DNA of 62,908 nt from CAYXWM01 sp964468805 (GCA_964468805.1 CAYXWM010000007.1:1-62908), one strand, 5' to 3'; positions 42,223 to 52,630 are shown, counted from the first letter of the stretch. The notes: generated by a model from the letters alone, not told the origin. Made by a program: numbers and translations.

Positions 42223-45200
42223 ATTGCAAACCGGCAACTTCCAAACAGTTCATAAACTTGTTGTAGATTGCGTTGGTGTTTGTGTAATCGCTAAACAAAC
42301 GGTCGCTTTCCGGTAAGATAAGACGTGCCTTACCGTCCTCAAAATTAAATCCGTCAGTGTATAAAACAGGTTCGCTGAGGAAATCTGTCTTGCTTAGGTC
42401 TACGCTGTTAAGACCGCTGTAAACCTTTGTGTTGTATATAATATCCTTAAGGATTTGTTCTTGGTTCTCGTAGTTCAATACCTTTCCACTTACATTGGCA
42501 AGTTTGGAAATCAACTGCCAATTGTGAGATTCCGGTTGAATAGCTGAATTTACGGCTTGAACCTTGCGATAGGTGTTGGTATAAGTACCGCCGGTTTGAT
42601 AAGCCGGTACAGCCGGGAGAAGTAAGTTAGCTTTTTCGGCTGTTTCGGTAAAGACTACGTCCGAAACCATAAGGAATTCCAACTTGGATACATCCAAATC
42701 AGGCACATCTTCGCCGAAAATCAACAATGCCTTGATAGCCCCCGATTGTATACGTTTTGATATGGTCTTGCCACAAGCAACTATACCCATATCGACCAAA
42801 CCTTGGCTGTTGCAATTGGGTTTTAATTGAATAATACCCTGTCTGGGTTTGCCCATATGACCGGTAACCACGGCAATATCAGCCAACAAACGAGCCGCAT
42901 CCATTGTAATAGTGTTTTGTTCAAATACTATCATTGCTTTTTCCGCATTGGCAAACAACAAGGCGGCGTTTCTTACGTCCTCACTTACTTCCAAACTTTC
43001 AAGTCCGTTAACCAAAGCTTCAAAACCTACGGATTGTGCAGTTTTGTTTCCTTGCTCTGTGGCAACTTTAAGAATTTGCTTGAGCAAATTGGTCTCGGAA
43101 CCGGTGAAAGAATAAGCGGCACTGTCATCCAATCTTGAAGAATTATTACCGATTAATATAAGTTTAGCCCCGTTTGCAACGGCTTTTTTAACTGTAAGAG
43201 CCGCTATGGTATGGCTTTTCATAATATCGTCGCAGACCAACATAATTACATCGGTATGCAGTAATTCTTCCAAGGTGTTTGTAGAGGCGTCCCTGCCCAA
43301 AACATCCACAATTCCGCCGGGTTTGCGGTTAAAGCAGGTGATGTTGTCGGTTTTTAGTACACGTTGAGCATATTGTTTGATAGCCCAAATTTCCTCATTT
43401 GTATATTTATCAGAAACGGCTACCGCCAAAGAATCGTAGCCCCATCTTGCGGCAATGCTTTGTACTTTTTTGGTAGTGTACATTAAAGCTTCGTCAAGAG
43501 TAAGCTCGGAGAATTTTCCCTCACGGCTGAACATGGGCTTGGTAATTCTTTTTTGCTTACGCAATTCGCCAAATCCAAATCTGCCTTTTGCACACAATAA
43601 ACCTTCGTCTCCGTGGGGCATACTGCGAAGCAAAAGATTTCCGTGGGTTTCAATATCGGTTTTACAACCTACGCTGCAATATGAGCAAACGGTAACTTTG
43701 CTTTCCTTTTCCAGAGGAACGGATTTTTCTATGGGTAAACTTTCGGAAATTGCACCTGTAGGGCAAACTGTTGCACAGGCACCGCAGGAAATACAATCGG
43801 TTTTAGAAGCCGGAAGACCCCAAGGACGGGTTACCATAGTTTCAAAACCTCTGTTTACAAAGCCCAGTGAAGTAAGTCCCATTACCTCATCACAAACCCT
43901 AACACACATACGGCAAAGTACGCATTTGTTGGGGTTGTAGGTAATAAAGGGGTTACTTGTATCCGGTGTGCGGTCGTGAGTTGTACCTGTCAGGCGTTCC
44001 GGGCATACTTCGTAATCATTTGAATATTTAATCAAGGAACATTCATGGTATGCAATACAACCGCATTCCAAACAGCGTGAAGCTTCTGCTTTTGCCTGTT
44101 CCGGGGTGTATACGGAGCAAACTTCGTTGAAGTTATCTTTTCTTTCATCCGGTGATAAATGAGACGGTTTAACTCTTGCTGCCTTTTTATGACCGGCAAA
44201 CTTTTCTTTGGGAATTTCGTCTGACAATAATATAGGCTTTTTATAACTTATATCCATGCCATCCAAATAAGCACCTATTACAACGGAAGCCGCTCTTGCT
44301 TCTCCTATGGCTTCGATAGCAATACTGGCACCTTTGTTTGTGGCATCACCTATGGCGAAAACTCCGGGCAAATTTGTTCTGAATGTTTTTTGGTCGGAGG
44401 CTATGGTCTTTTTATTGGTAAGTTCCACCTTATTAAAACCGTTAAGAGAAACAGTCTGACCTATGGCAACTATTACTATATCCACTTCCAGAAGCTCTTC
44501 CGCACCTTCTATGGGTACGGGTACAGGTCTGCCGCCGTCATCCGGTTCAGTTAATTGCATTTTTTGCAATCTGATTTTTGAAACCCCACCGGCTTCGTTG
44601 GGTATAATTTCCAGCGGATTGGAAAGATATTTGAAGATTACGCCTTCTTCTTCCGCTTCTTCAATTTCCCAAGGCTCGGCAGGCATTTGGTCTTTACCAC
44701 GTCTGTAAATATTGAAAACTGATGTGGCTCCGAAACGAATTGCTGTACGGCAGGCATCCATAGCTGTATTTCCGCCGCCAATAACCGCTACGCGTTTTCC
44801 CGGAGGCAGAGGATTATTTTGGGTAACATCACGCAAAAAGTCTATACCGCCGAAAACTCCCTGTAAATCTTCGCCCGGACAACCCAATTTAATACTTTTC
44901 CAAGCACCGATTGAAATAACCACAGCATCAAAAGTTTCACGCATGAAATCAAAAGAAAGGTCTTCGCCTATTTTTGTATTTACATGCATAAGAACGCCCA
45001 TTTTTTCGATTATTTCAATTTCCGAATCCAATACTTGTTTGGGAAGACGATATTCCGGTATTCCGTAACGTAACATACCGCCCATTTTATCCATAGCTTC
45101 AAAAACAGTAACGCTGTGTCCTTGAGTTCTGAGGAAATATGCAGCAGCCAAACCGGCACAGCCGCCGCCTACTATGGCTACTTCTTTACCGGTGTTGGGT

Positions 45201-45763
45201 TTAATTTCCGGCATGTATTGAGAAGGAGAAGTAGAATCCAAATGAGCAGCAAATGTTTTCAGTTGGGCAATGCTTATGGGTTCCTCCACCATTTTTCTGC
45301 GGCAGGCATCTTCACAGGGATGCGGACATACTCTGCCTATACAACCCGGCAACGGGATACGTTCTTTTATTAATTTTAAAGCCTCGTCATAACAACCGTT
45401 AGCTATAAGACCAACATAACCTTGACAGTCGGTTTGACCGGGACAGGCTTGCATACAAGGAGCGGTACAATCACCCTTATGGTCGGAAAGCAATAATTCC
45501 AATATCATTGAACGAGATTCTTTTACAGCGTCGGAATTGCTAAGTATCACCATTCCGTCTGTAGCCACAGTAGAACAAGACCTCAACAATTTGGGACTGT
45601 TTTCAACTTCCACAACGCACAAACCGCAGGAACCGCTTGGTACCAACTGCTTGTTATGGCATAAGGTAGGTATTTGTATGCCGTTGTTACGAGCGATTTC
45701 CAAAATAGTTTGCCCTTTAAAGGCAGTAATTTCCCTGCCGTCAATATTTATGTATATTTTCAT
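42221..45763 (-). CDS. Large iron-sulfur flavoprotein: 2Fe-2S + GltD-like FAD/NAD(P) domain + ferredoxin + molybdopterin-oxidoreductase-like (NuoG/FdhA-type) domain
   Basis: From ATG 45763 (AGAGGTG upstream; the frame extends to 45883) the protein has 1180 residues. Order: 2Fe-2S ferredoxin domain (CHNKQLVPSGSCGLCVVE, about 35-52); NuoG-type Cys/His segment (HKGDCTAPCMQACPGQTDC); GltD-like Fe-S and two Rossmann domains (CIGRVCPHPCEDAC; VAIVGGGCAGLAAAYFL; VAVIGGGNTAMDACRTA; VFAIGDATN); CLECGC; two 4Fe-4S motifs (CVLCRMCVRVC, CISCGACATVCP); and a MopB-type domain (CSYCSVGC ... LLCAKGRFGFGELR). The usual Cys/Sec position of formate dehydrogenases is not evident (NITCFNRKPGGIVDVLG), and the C-terminal dinucleotide-binding domain seems absent. 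It may act as an NAD(P)H:ferredoxin electron-transfer or diaphorase subunit rather than a formate dehydrogenase. Confidence 0.85.
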   Translation of the reverse strand: MKIYINIDGREITAFKGQTILEIARNNGIQIPTLCHNKQLVPSGSCGLCVVEVENSPKLLRSCSTVATDGMVILSNSDAVKESRSMILELLLSDHKGDCTAPCMQACPGQTDCQGYVGLIANGCYDEALKLIKERIPLPGCIGRVCPHPCEDACRRKMVEEPISIAQLKTFAAHLDSTSPSQYMPEIKPNTGKEVAIVGGGCAGLAAAYFLRTQGHSVTVFEAMDKMGGMLRYGIPEYRLPKQVLDSEIEIIEKMGVLMHVNTKIGEDLSFDFMRETFDAVVISIGAWKSIKLGCPGEDLQGVFGGIDFLRDVTQNNPLPPGKRVAVIGGGNTAMDACRTAIRFGATSVFNIYRRGKDQMPAEPWEIEEAEEEGVIFKYLSNPLEIIPNEAGGVSKIRLQKMQLTEPDDGGRPVPVPIEGAEELLEVDIVIVAIGQTVSLNGFNKVELTNKKTIASDQKTFRTNLPGVFAIGDATNKGASIAIEAIGEARAASVVIGAYLDGMDISYKKPILLSDEIPKEKFAGHKKAARVKPSHLSPDERKDNFNEVCSVYTPEQAKAEASRCLECGCIAYHECSLIKYSNDYEVCPERLTGTTHDRTPDTSNPFITYNPNKCVLCRMCVRVCDEVMGLTSLGFVNRGFETMVTRPWGLPASKTDCISCGACATVCPTGAISESLPIEKSVPLEKESKVTVCSYCSVGCKTDIETHGNLLLRSMPHGDEGLLCAKGRFGFGELRKQKRITKPMFSREGKFSELTLDEALMYTTKKVQSIAARWGYDSLAVAVSDKYTNEEIWAIKQYAQRVLKTDNITCFNRKPGGIVDVLGRDASTNTLEELLHTDVIMLVCDDIMKSHTIAALTVKKAVANGAKLILIGNNSSRLDDSAAYSFTGSETNLLKQILKVATEQGNKTAQSVGFEALVNGLESLEVSEDVRNAALLFANAEKAMIVFEQNTITMDAARLLADIAVVTGHMGKPRQGIIQLKPNCNSQGLVDMGIVACGKTISKRIQSGAIKALLIFGEDVPDLDVSKLEFLMVSDVVFTETAEKANLLLPAVPAYQTGGTYTNTYRKVQAVNSAIQPESHNWQLISKLANVSGKVLNYENQEQILKDIIYNTKVYSGLNSVDLSKTDFLSEPVLYTDGFNFEDGKARLILPESDRLFSDYTNTNAIYNKFMNCLEVAGLQ

Positions 45764-46093
45764 GATTTCACCTCTGGTTTTTCCTGTTCTGCAATTGGGG
45801 AGCTTTTCAAACCGGATTGGTTTTAAAAGGAGTTCAATTACACCATATCCTTTCGTAACCGGATTTGTGTTACATATGTTCAAAAAACAGGTACACTTCG
45901 CTAGAAACTTTATTTTTAAATAAATTGCAATTGAAGCGTTTAAATTGATGCATTATAACTTTATATATGAAAATCATGCCAAAAAATGTTCCGGCGGCTG
46001 ACAGAGGTATATAACCTAAGCTTTTGCCTTCTTTGACATGAGTTTTTGCCTTTGTTGAGCAGTTATTTACCGCCGTATTAACGGAGAAAAAAA

Positions 46094-46747
46094 TTAACTT
46101 AAATCTTCTTTTGTAGTAATTTTTATATTTTTGTAACTGCCTTGAATTATTTTTACATCAATGCCCATTAACTCTACCAAAGCCGCATCGTCTGTGGCAT
46201 TGATACTATCGCCTCGGGCGTATCGGTGCGCCTCTAAAAGAAGGTCGTATTTAAACCCTTGAGGAGTTTGGATTATGCGCAGTGATTCTCTGTCCAAGGT
46301 GCTGATCACCTTATCCGAACTATCGCATTGCTTTATGGTTTCCTTAACCTTTACCCCTGGAATACAGGCATTGTATCGAGCTGTGCCAAGGATAACTTCA
46401 TTAATATCTTCTTCTGTTATAAACGGTCTTACACCGTCGTGTACCAACACTATATCACATTGTTGTATTGCACTCAATCCACAAAATACGGAATCTTGTC
46501 TGGTAAGTCCGCCTTCAACAACTTGTGTTACTTTATGGAATTTATATTCCCTAATTAAATCCATACAATTTTGGATTTGATTTTTGGCTGTAACCGTAAT
46601 AATCTCATGTACATTATTGCAATTTTCAAATTTTTCCAAACTATGGATTAAAATAGGCTTGTTGTCCAACCGATGAAACTGCTTGGGTAAATTCGGGTCA
46701 AATCTGGTACCCAAACCGGCCGCTACGATTATTGCCGAAACTTTCAC
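46094..46747 (-). CDS. ispD: 2-C-methyl-D-erythritol 4-phosphate cytidylyltransferase
   Basis: IspD makes CDP-methylerythritol in the non-mevalonate isoprenoid pathway. The 217-residue protein has the nucleotide-binding start IIVAAGLGTRFDPNLPKQF (residues 6-24), VHDGVRPFI (about 106-114), the KVKETIKQC segment and the C-terminal ATDDAALVE. All are hallmarks of the family. The C-terminus is slightly short (ends ITTKEDLS). No ispF follows, so it stands alone. Confidence 0.95.
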   Translation of the reverse strand: MKVSAIIVAAGLGTRFDPNLPKQFHRLDNKPILIHSLEKFENCNNVHEIITVTAKNQIQNCMDLIREYKFHKVTQVVEGGLTRQDSVFCGLSAIQQCDIVLVHDGVRPFITEEDINEVILGTARYNACIPGVKVKETIKQCDSSDKVISTLDRESLRIIQTPQGFKYDLLLEAHRYARGDSINATDDAALVELMGIDVKIIQGSYKNIKITTKEDLS

Positions 46748-46900
46748 GTTTTTCCTCTATTCCCAAAGAGCCGCGATCTTACCCGGTCTCTTTACGTTAT
46801 TCGGTATAAAAGAAGTCATTGAGGAAACCCCGAAAGCCTCCTCAATAATAAACAGCTATCGTTATCGTTAAGCTATTACAGTGGATTAACTTAGTCAGCT

Positions 46901-48214
46901 TTAACTTAAACTGCTTTCTTGTTGCATAAATATATATTCATTTTGCATTTCTTCTGCAGAAATATCTTTATTAAGGTATATCTTTGAAATTTCCTTATGA
47001 ACCTGTCTAAGTCTGTCTATGGATCCTTTGGGTAAATCCACGTTTTCTCCGCGGTTATAGGCAGAAAGTGTATCATAAACGGAAATAACTTTGATGTCAT
47101 AGGCACCGGCTTTATTTTTCCATTTAACCCAAGTAGGAATATAAGAGACACTTTTAATAAAGGCTTTTTCGCCTTCAACTTTTTCAAAATTAAGATTGAG
47201 AATGATTCCCTCGTCTCTTGGTTTTGTTCTTTGGGAGGAAATAAAATTACCCAAAGAATAAATTACAAAGCATCGTCTTACAGTGCCGTCCGGATTTTCT
47301 ATGTCCACGTATTCCATGGGTTGTAAAACATGAGGATGGCTTGCCAAAACCACGTCAGCCCCTGATTCGAACATAAATTGAGCCCAATCTTTAAAATCTT
47401 GTGCAGGATATTGCTGATATTCGTTGCCCATATGAGGCATTACCACAACAAAATCGGGATTAAGTGCTCGGGCACGTTTAATATCAACCTTTATTTGCTC
47501 TCTGTCCAGCAAGTTAACCAAGAACCACTTACCTTTTGTCAGAGGTATACCGTTGGTTCCGTAAGAATAAGACAAAAACGCAATTTTTATGCCGTTTATA
47601 TCCTTAACAATAATTTCATCACGAGCTTCTTGGGTTTTATAAGTACCCACATGGTCTAATTCCAACTCGTCCAAAACGTCTATGGTACGAACAATTCCCG
47701 GTTCTTTTTTGTCATTTGAATGATTGTTGGCTGTGGTTAATAGGTCGAAGCCTGCGTTTTTTAATGCCTGTCCGAAAGAATCGGGTGCGTTAAAAGTGGG
47801 ATAAAAAGAATACCCGGCTTCTTTGCCCGCAAAAGTAGTTTCAAGGTTGCCAAGGGTAAGGTCGGCATCTTGCAAATACTTTTTTACTTCCTCAAAGCAG
47901 TAATCGAATTCATAGCCATCCGTTTTTGAGTTATAGGCATCGCGAAACTGCCATTCATGAACCATTAAATCCCCAACCACTGCAATTTTGGCGGAATAAA
48001 CTTCGGGAGCAATCAGGGGTTGACTTTGCACCGAGCTTGTAAAAATCGGCGTAGGTTCTGTAGTTGGTAAAGCAACAACTGTTTCAACTTGATTTTTTAT
48101 GGGTTTATCTTGAAAACCAATCAAAAAATACATTAAAACGCCCATTACCAAAAGCCCGGTTACAAGGAGCACAGCATAAACCGATTTTTCAGTTATACCT
48201 TTGCCTCTCCTCAT
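46901..48214 (-). CDS. CapA-family (PGA_cap) metallophosphatase-like membrane-anchored protein
   Basis: The 437-residue protein has one N-terminal membrane anchor (VYAVLLVTGLLVMGVLMYFL) and an external CapA domain: KIAVVGDLMVHEWQF, LTLGNLETTFAG, LLTTANNHSNDK, MPHMGNEYQ and ASHPHVLQPMEY, then VIYSLGNFISSQRTKPRDEG. The GDLM, GNLE, NNH, HxGNE and SHPH blocks form the metal site of this calcineurin-like fold. Family members take part in poly-gamma-glutamate synthesis or export, or have unknown roles in clostridia. No capB or capC lies nearby. The start has GGGTGATAATTC upstream. Confidence 0.9.
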   Translation of the reverse strand: MRRGKGITEKSVYAVLLVTGLLVMGVLMYFLIGFQDKPIKNQVETVVALPTTEPTPIFTSSVQSQPLIAPEVYSAKIAVVGDLMVHEWQFRDAYNSKTDGYEFDYCFEEVKKYLQDADLTLGNLETTFAGKEAGYSFYPTFNAPDSFGQALKNAGFDLLTTANNHSNDKKEPGIVRTIDVLDELELDHVGTYKTQEARDEIIVKDINGIKIAFLSYSYGTNGIPLTKGKWFLVNLLDREQIKVDIKRARALNPDFVVVMPHMGNEYQQYPAQDFKDWAQFMFESGADVVLASHPHVLQPMEYVDIENPDGTVRRCFVIYSLGNFISSQRTKPRDEGIILNLNFEKVEGEKAFIKSVSYIPTWVKWKNKAGAYDIKVISVYDTLSAYNRGENVDLPKGSIDRLRQVHKEISKIYLNKDISAEEMQNEYIFMQQESSLS

Positions 48215-48842
48215 GAATTATCACCCTTTATATTCATTTTGGGTTACAAATAATCACTTTATAATACCCTTTGCGACAAGTTTAGTCAATAGGGCAAGTC
48301 TGAAAAATGAAGTAATAATGAGGCAAACGGCAAATTTTACAGAAATGTAAAAACTACAGTAATATAAATTATATTGTATAAAATCATAGATTACAACATT
48401 AGTTATTTTTTCTTCCAATATTTACATAAAGCTTCATTTTTCAAAAACAAAAATTTCTCTTGATTCCGCCAAGTGATTGGGGTAAAATCTATTTTCTGTT
48501 GTTTTATGCCCGAAACCTACTTTAATTGAAATTATAATGCTTAAAAAGTTTAATCACCAAAGCATCTGCTGAATAATTCTTGCTTTATAAAGACTTTCGC
48601 ATTATTATTTATAAATGCAATTTTTTTTTATACTTAATTGCATAAGGAATGTAACAAAATCTATTCTTCGTAAACGGTTCGCTTTTGCGTTTTTATGAAA
48701 AAAACACCGGTCGCTCACCACTACGAATATACGCTTTTGTTACTACTTAACTCGTTAAATAACCAAAATAATTCGACCTGAATAGTATATGGGCTTAATC
48801 TTATAAACTTTTTGCCGGCTGTGGCTCGGCAGGAAAGGACCT
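48215..48842. other. Divergent gap between the CapA gene and rnhA
   Basis: 628 bp with no coding frame. Repeat A copy 6 occupies 48629-48751. The rest is AT-rich with no recognisable RNA element. Confidence 0.5.
48629..48751 (-). repeat. Repeat A, copy 6 (reverse, right end truncated)
   Basis: The left end TATACTTAATTGCATAAGG is intact and the reverse internal signature ACACCGGTCGCTCACCACTA is perfect. The right end stops at CTACTTAACTCGTTAAAT and lacks AATTAAGTATA. Confidence 0.88.
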
Positions 48843-49322
48843 ATGATGAAACATATAGTGTTGTATACGGACGGTGCCTGTCAGGGTAATCCCGGACCGG
48901 GCGGTTACGGCGTTGTTTTAATGTACAAAGACCAACGAAAAGAACTTTCCGGCGGTTATAAGCTAACCACAAACAACCGTATGGAAATGATGGCTGTTAT
49001 TAAGGGGTTGGAAATACTTAAAGAGCCTTGTTCCGTGGATTTATACTCGGATTCCCGTTATGTGGTGGATGCCATAGAAAAAGGTTGGGTATTTAAATGG
49101 AAGAAAAACAATTGGTTAAAAAGCGACAAGTCCAAGGCTTTAAATATAGACCTCTGGGAGAAAATACTCTGCCTTTTCTCTGTTCACAAAGTTAAATGCC
49201 ATTGGGTAAAGGGTCATGCAGACAACGTAGAAAACGAACGCTGCGACTTTTTGGGTAGGGAATATATAAAAACCGGAGAATTATCAGTAGACGAAGTTTA
49301 TATTTCCGAGCAAAAGAAATAA
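48843..49322 (+). CDS. rnhA: Ribonuclease HI
   Basis: RNase HI cuts the RNA strand of RNA-DNA hybrids. The 159-residue protein has the four acidic/His catalytic positions: Asp in LYTDGACQGNPGPGGYG (residues ~7-23), Glu in NNRMEMMAVI, Asp in LYSDSRYVVDAI and Asp in WVKGHADNVENERCD. GAAAGGACC lies just before the tandem ATG ATG. The next gene on the strand, dnaG, is about 260 bp away. Confidence 0.96.
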   Translation: MMKHIVLYTDGACQGNPGPGGYGVVLMYKDQRKELSGGYKLTTNNRMEMMAVIKGLEILKEPCSVDLYSDSRYVVDAIEKGWVFKWKKNNWLKSDKSKALNIDLWEKILCLFSVHKVKCHWVKGHADNVENERCDFLGREYIKTGELSVDEVYISEQKK

Positions 49323-49582
49323 AGATACAGCCGGTTATTTTCCTTTTATATGAACAATTCTTATTCGCTTTTTGGAAGTTCCTGTTTTCTTCTTCAAGGT
49401 TTTAATTTCAGTAAAATATTTCCTCGAGTTTTTTAAAGGGAAATTATATTTCGTGTCGAATTAACCTTATACAAGGTTGTGCAAATCGTCAACAGTTAAA
49501 CCCATAAGTTATTTTAACCGGAATTCGGCAACAATCTAAACCTATAATTCCGGCTACGGTTATGCAGGCAGGTGGTGATAGT

Positions 49583-51340
49583 ATGTATTATCCCGATAAT
49601 GTAATAGAAGATGTTCGCAGCGGAAACGATATAGTCCGGGTAATAAGCAGTTATGTTCAATTAAAACAAAAAGGCTCCCAATATTTTGGGTTATGCCCTT
49701 TTCATAAGGAAAAAACTCCCTCTTTCAGCGTAAGCCCGGATAAACAGATGTATTATTGCTTCAGCTGCGGTGCCGGCGGAAATGTTTATACCTTTTTAAT
49801 GCAAATGGAGAACATAAACTTTCCCGAAGCCGTAAAAAAACTTGCCGAGGAAATCAACTACACCCTACCTGAAACCGATTATAGCGAAGAACTGAAACGT
49901 TCCAAGGAGGAAAGAGAACGTTTAATCGAAATAAACAAGGTTGCCGCAAGGTATTTTTACGACAACCTAACGGAAAATCCACAAAACGAAGCCTTAGACT
50001 ACATAAATAAGCGGGGTATATCCCGTAAAATGAGAGTAAAGTTCGGGCTGGGTTATTCCCTGCCTCGTTCCGATGCACTGCTGAAAGAACTTACAGCAAA
50101 GGGTCACAGCAATGAGGACCTGCAAAAATTGGGGCTTGTTATAGCCGGAAAAAGCGGAGGCTATTTCGACAGATTCCAAGGACGGCTAATGTTTCCCATA
50201 TTCGATTATTGGGGCAATGTGGTTGGGTTTGGCGGCAGAATTTTGGAAAAAGGCGAGCCAAAATACTTAAATTCTCCCGATACGGTGCTGTTCGACAAAA
50301 GCAAGAACCTATACGGCATTAATTATGCCAGAAAAAATCGCAGTCGCGAGATAATTTTGGTTGAGGGCTACATGGACGTTATTGCCCTCTTTGAATCCGG
50401 CTTCGAAAATGCAGTAGCCGCATTGGGTACGGCATTTAACGGTGAACACGCAAAACTGCTCAAACGCTTTTGCGACAACATTATTATTCTGTTTGACAGT
50501 GATGCCGCCGGTGTAAAGGCAACTCTTCGAGCCATACCCATCTTATTGGCAAACGGGCTGAATGTAAAAATCCTACAGCTTGAAAACGCCAAAGACCCGG
50601 ACGAGTACATAAAAGCCCACGGCAAGGAGCAATTCGCCAAGGCACTGAAAAACACCGTCAGCCATATTACTTTTAGGGTTAATTGCTTAAAACAGCAATA
50701 TAATCTTGATAATATAGGCGAAAAGGTATTTTTCACCCAAGAAGTGGCAAAATTACTCAGTAGTCTGAACAATGCCATAGAGCGTGATGCTTATATAAAA
50801 GAGGTGGCAAAGTTAACCGATATTTCAGCAATTGCCATAAAAAAAGAAACAGATAAACAGGATTTGCTTTTATTTGACAATCAGGCTAACCTTAAACCTT
50901 TACCCAATCTACATAGCACCGCAAAAGAACGGGCTGAATCACAGGCAAAAAAGCGACTTTTACTCTTGCTTGCAAAAATTCACGGGGTATACGAAAAACT
51001 GAAACCTTTGTTAACGGAAGAAGATTTCGGCGATGGGGTATATTCCAAACTATTTACGGTTATCAGTCAGTTTTATGAAACCGGCCGCAGACCTTTTCCC
51101 GCGGACATCTTAAATTACTTTGACAGCGGCGACGAGCAAAATACCGTTTCGGAAATATTTGCCGCCAAGTATGCAGAGCCTGAAAAAGAAAGTTTGGAAA
51201 AGGAAATAAACGATTTGGTCAAAAAAATCAAACGTGATGCCACGGAGAAAAAACTTTCCACGGTTACAGATGCAAAAGAATTGCAAAATTTAATAGAAGC
51301 CAAAAAAAATATCGAAAAAATTCACATTAAGCTGTTTTAG
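49583..51340 (+). CDS. dnaG: DNA primase
   Basis: DnaG lays down RNA primers for replication. From ATG 49583 (GGTGGTGATAGT upstream; the frame opens at 49562) it has 585 residues. The N-terminal zinc domain is CPFHKEKTPSFSV with CFSCGAGGNVYTF (about residues 35-70). The catalytic core has FDYWGNVVGFGGRIL, and the TOPRIM motifs are ILVEGYMDVIAL and ILFDSDAAGVKA. A C-terminal DnaB-interacting helical region follows. sigA lies 122 bp downstream, the classic macromolecular-synthesis operon order without rpsU. Confidence 0.96.
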   Translation: MYYPDNVIEDVRSGNDIVRVISSYVQLKQKGSQYFGLCPFHKEKTPSFSVSPDKQMYYCFSCGAGGNVYTFLMQMENINFPEAVKKLAEEINYTLPETDYSEELKRSKEERERLIEINKVAARYFYDNLTENPQNEALDYINKRGISRKMRVKFGLGYSLPRSDALLKELTAKGHSNEDLQKLGLVIAGKSGGYFDRFQGRLMFPIFDYWGNVVGFGGRILEKGEPKYLNSPDTVLFDKSKNLYGINYARKNRSREIILVEGYMDVIALFESGFENAVAALGTAFNGEHAKLLKRFCDNIIILFDSDAAGVKATLRAIPILLANGLNVKILQLENAKDPDEYIKAHGKEQFAKALKNTVSHITFRVNCLKQQYNLDNIGEKVFFTQEVAKLLSSLNNAIERDAYIKEVAKLTDISAIAIKKETDKQDLLLFDNQANLKPLPNLHSTAKERAESQAKKRLLLLLAKIHGVYEKLKPLLTEEDFGDGVYSKLFTVISQFYETGRRPFPADILNYFDSGDEQNTVSEIFAAKYAEPEKESLEKEINDLVKKIKRDATEKKLSTVTDAKELQNLIEAKKNIEKIHIKLF

Positions 51341-51462
51341 TTACAATGTTATGTAACTAAATGCTGTTTACCCTTGAAGTATTGCAGAAATTACAACATT
51401 TTAGAATGGAATCGTAATTTCATGGATAGAATACTTAACAACATCAGAAAGGAAGGATAGTC

Positions 51463-52575
51463 TTGAAATCCATAGATGAAAATTTGTTGCTTACAAGGCT
51501 TCGAGAACTTGTGGCCTTGGGCAAGAAAAACAAAGGTGTTATCGGTTATAAAGAAATAATGGATTTTCTAGGCGATGTTGACCTTGACCCGGATCAAATA
51601 GAGAAAATTTACGAATACCTTGACGCACAAGGCTTGGAAGTTGCTACAAACGGAATGGTTCCTCAATCACCTCAACAGCCCATAGAAGCTATTGAAACAG
51701 AGGAAGCAGAAAAAGATTTGGATTTGTCTGCCATTGAAGGCAGTATAAATATTGACGACCATGTGAGAATGTATTTAAAAGAAATCGGTAAAGTACCTTT
51801 GCTTACCGCCAACGAAGAGATAGAGCTTGCAAACGCCATGGAAAAAGGCGACGAAGAAGCAAAACGCCGCCTTGCAGAAGCAAATCTCCGTCTTGTAGTC
51901 AGCATAGCAAAGAGATACGTTGGCCGCGGAATGTTATTTTTAGACTTAATCCAAGAAGGTAACCTTGGTTTGATTAAAGCCGTTGAAAAGTTTGACTATC
52001 GCAAAGGCTTTAAATTCAGTACCTATGCCACCTGGTGGATAAGACAAGCAATAACCCGTGCCATAGCCGACCAAGCTCGTACTATCCGCATTCCCGTTCA
52101 TATGGTAGAGACAATAAACAAATTAATTCGAGTTTCAAGACAATTACTCCAAGAATACGGAAGAGACCCCACTCCCGATGAACTGGCCAAAGAGATGCAG
52201 ATGCCTGTAGAAAAAGTAAGAGAAATAATGAAAATCGCCCAAGAACCCGTTTCCTTGGAAACCCCCATCGGTGAAGAAGAGGACAGCCATTTGGGAGACT
52301 TTATTCCCGATGACGATATTCCCGCTCCTGCGGAAGCGGCGGCTTTCACCCTCTTAAAAGAGCAACTGATAGACGTGTTGGATACCCTCACGGACAGAGA
52401 AGAAAAAGTTTTAAGACTGCGCTTCGGTCTGGATGACGGCAGAGCCAGAACCCTTGAAGAAGTAGGCAAAGAATTTAACGTTACCAGAGAACGTATAAGA
52501 CAAATCGAAGCCAAAGCTTTACGCAAACTGCGTCACCCCAGCCGCAGTAAAAAGTTAAAAGACTATTTGGATTGA
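51463..52575 (+). CDS. sigA: RNA polymerase primary sigma factor SigA (RpoD)
   Basis: The 370-residue vegetative sigma factor recognises TTGACA/TATAAT promoters. Visible parts: region 1.1 (residues 1-75), region 1.2 (DDHVRMYLKEIGKVPLLT), region 2 (NLRLVVSIAKRYVGRGM, FLDLIQEGNLGLIKAVEKFD, FSTYATWWIRQAITRAIADQ), region 3 and region 4 (LDTLTDREEKVLRLRFGLDD, TLEEVGKEFNVTRERIRQIE). The start is TTG at 51463 with GGAAGGATAGTC upstream. The last ~200 nt and the terminator are duplicated immediately downstream. Confidence 0.97.
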   Translation: MKSIDENLLLTRLRELVALGKKNKGVIGYKEIMDFLGDVDLDPDQIEKIYEYLDAQGLEVATNGMVPQSPQQPIEAIETEEAEKDLDLSAIEGSINIDDHVRMYLKEIGKVPLLTANEEIELANAMEKGDEEAKRRLAEANLRLVVSIAKRYVGRGMLFLDLIQEGNLGLIKAVEKFDYRKGFKFSTYATWWIRQAITRAIADQARTIRIPVHMVETINKLIRVSRQLLQEYGRDPTPDELAKEMQMPVEKVREIMKIAQEPVSLETPIGEEEDSHLGDFIPDDDIPAPAEAAAFTLLKEQLIDVLDTLTDREEKVLRLRFGLDDGRARTLEEVGKEFNVTRERIRQIEAKALRKLRHPSRSKKLKDYLD

Positions 52576-52597
52576 TTTTATAAAGCACCATTCCACA

Positions 52598-52630
52598 GGC
52601 GGACTTCCTAACAGTTGTCCGCCTTTTATT
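52598..52630 (+). terminator. sigA terminator (first of two copies)
   Basis: GGCGGAC (52598-52604) pairs with GTCCGCC (52617-52623), followed by TTTTATTG. The copy produced by the duplication is at about 52876-52912 with the same stem. Confidence 0.88.

Noticed and set aside
42221..45763. Formate dehydrogenase alpha subunit
   Set aside because: No Cys or Sec in the expected context, no C-terminal dinucleotide-binding domain, and no neighbouring fdh genes.
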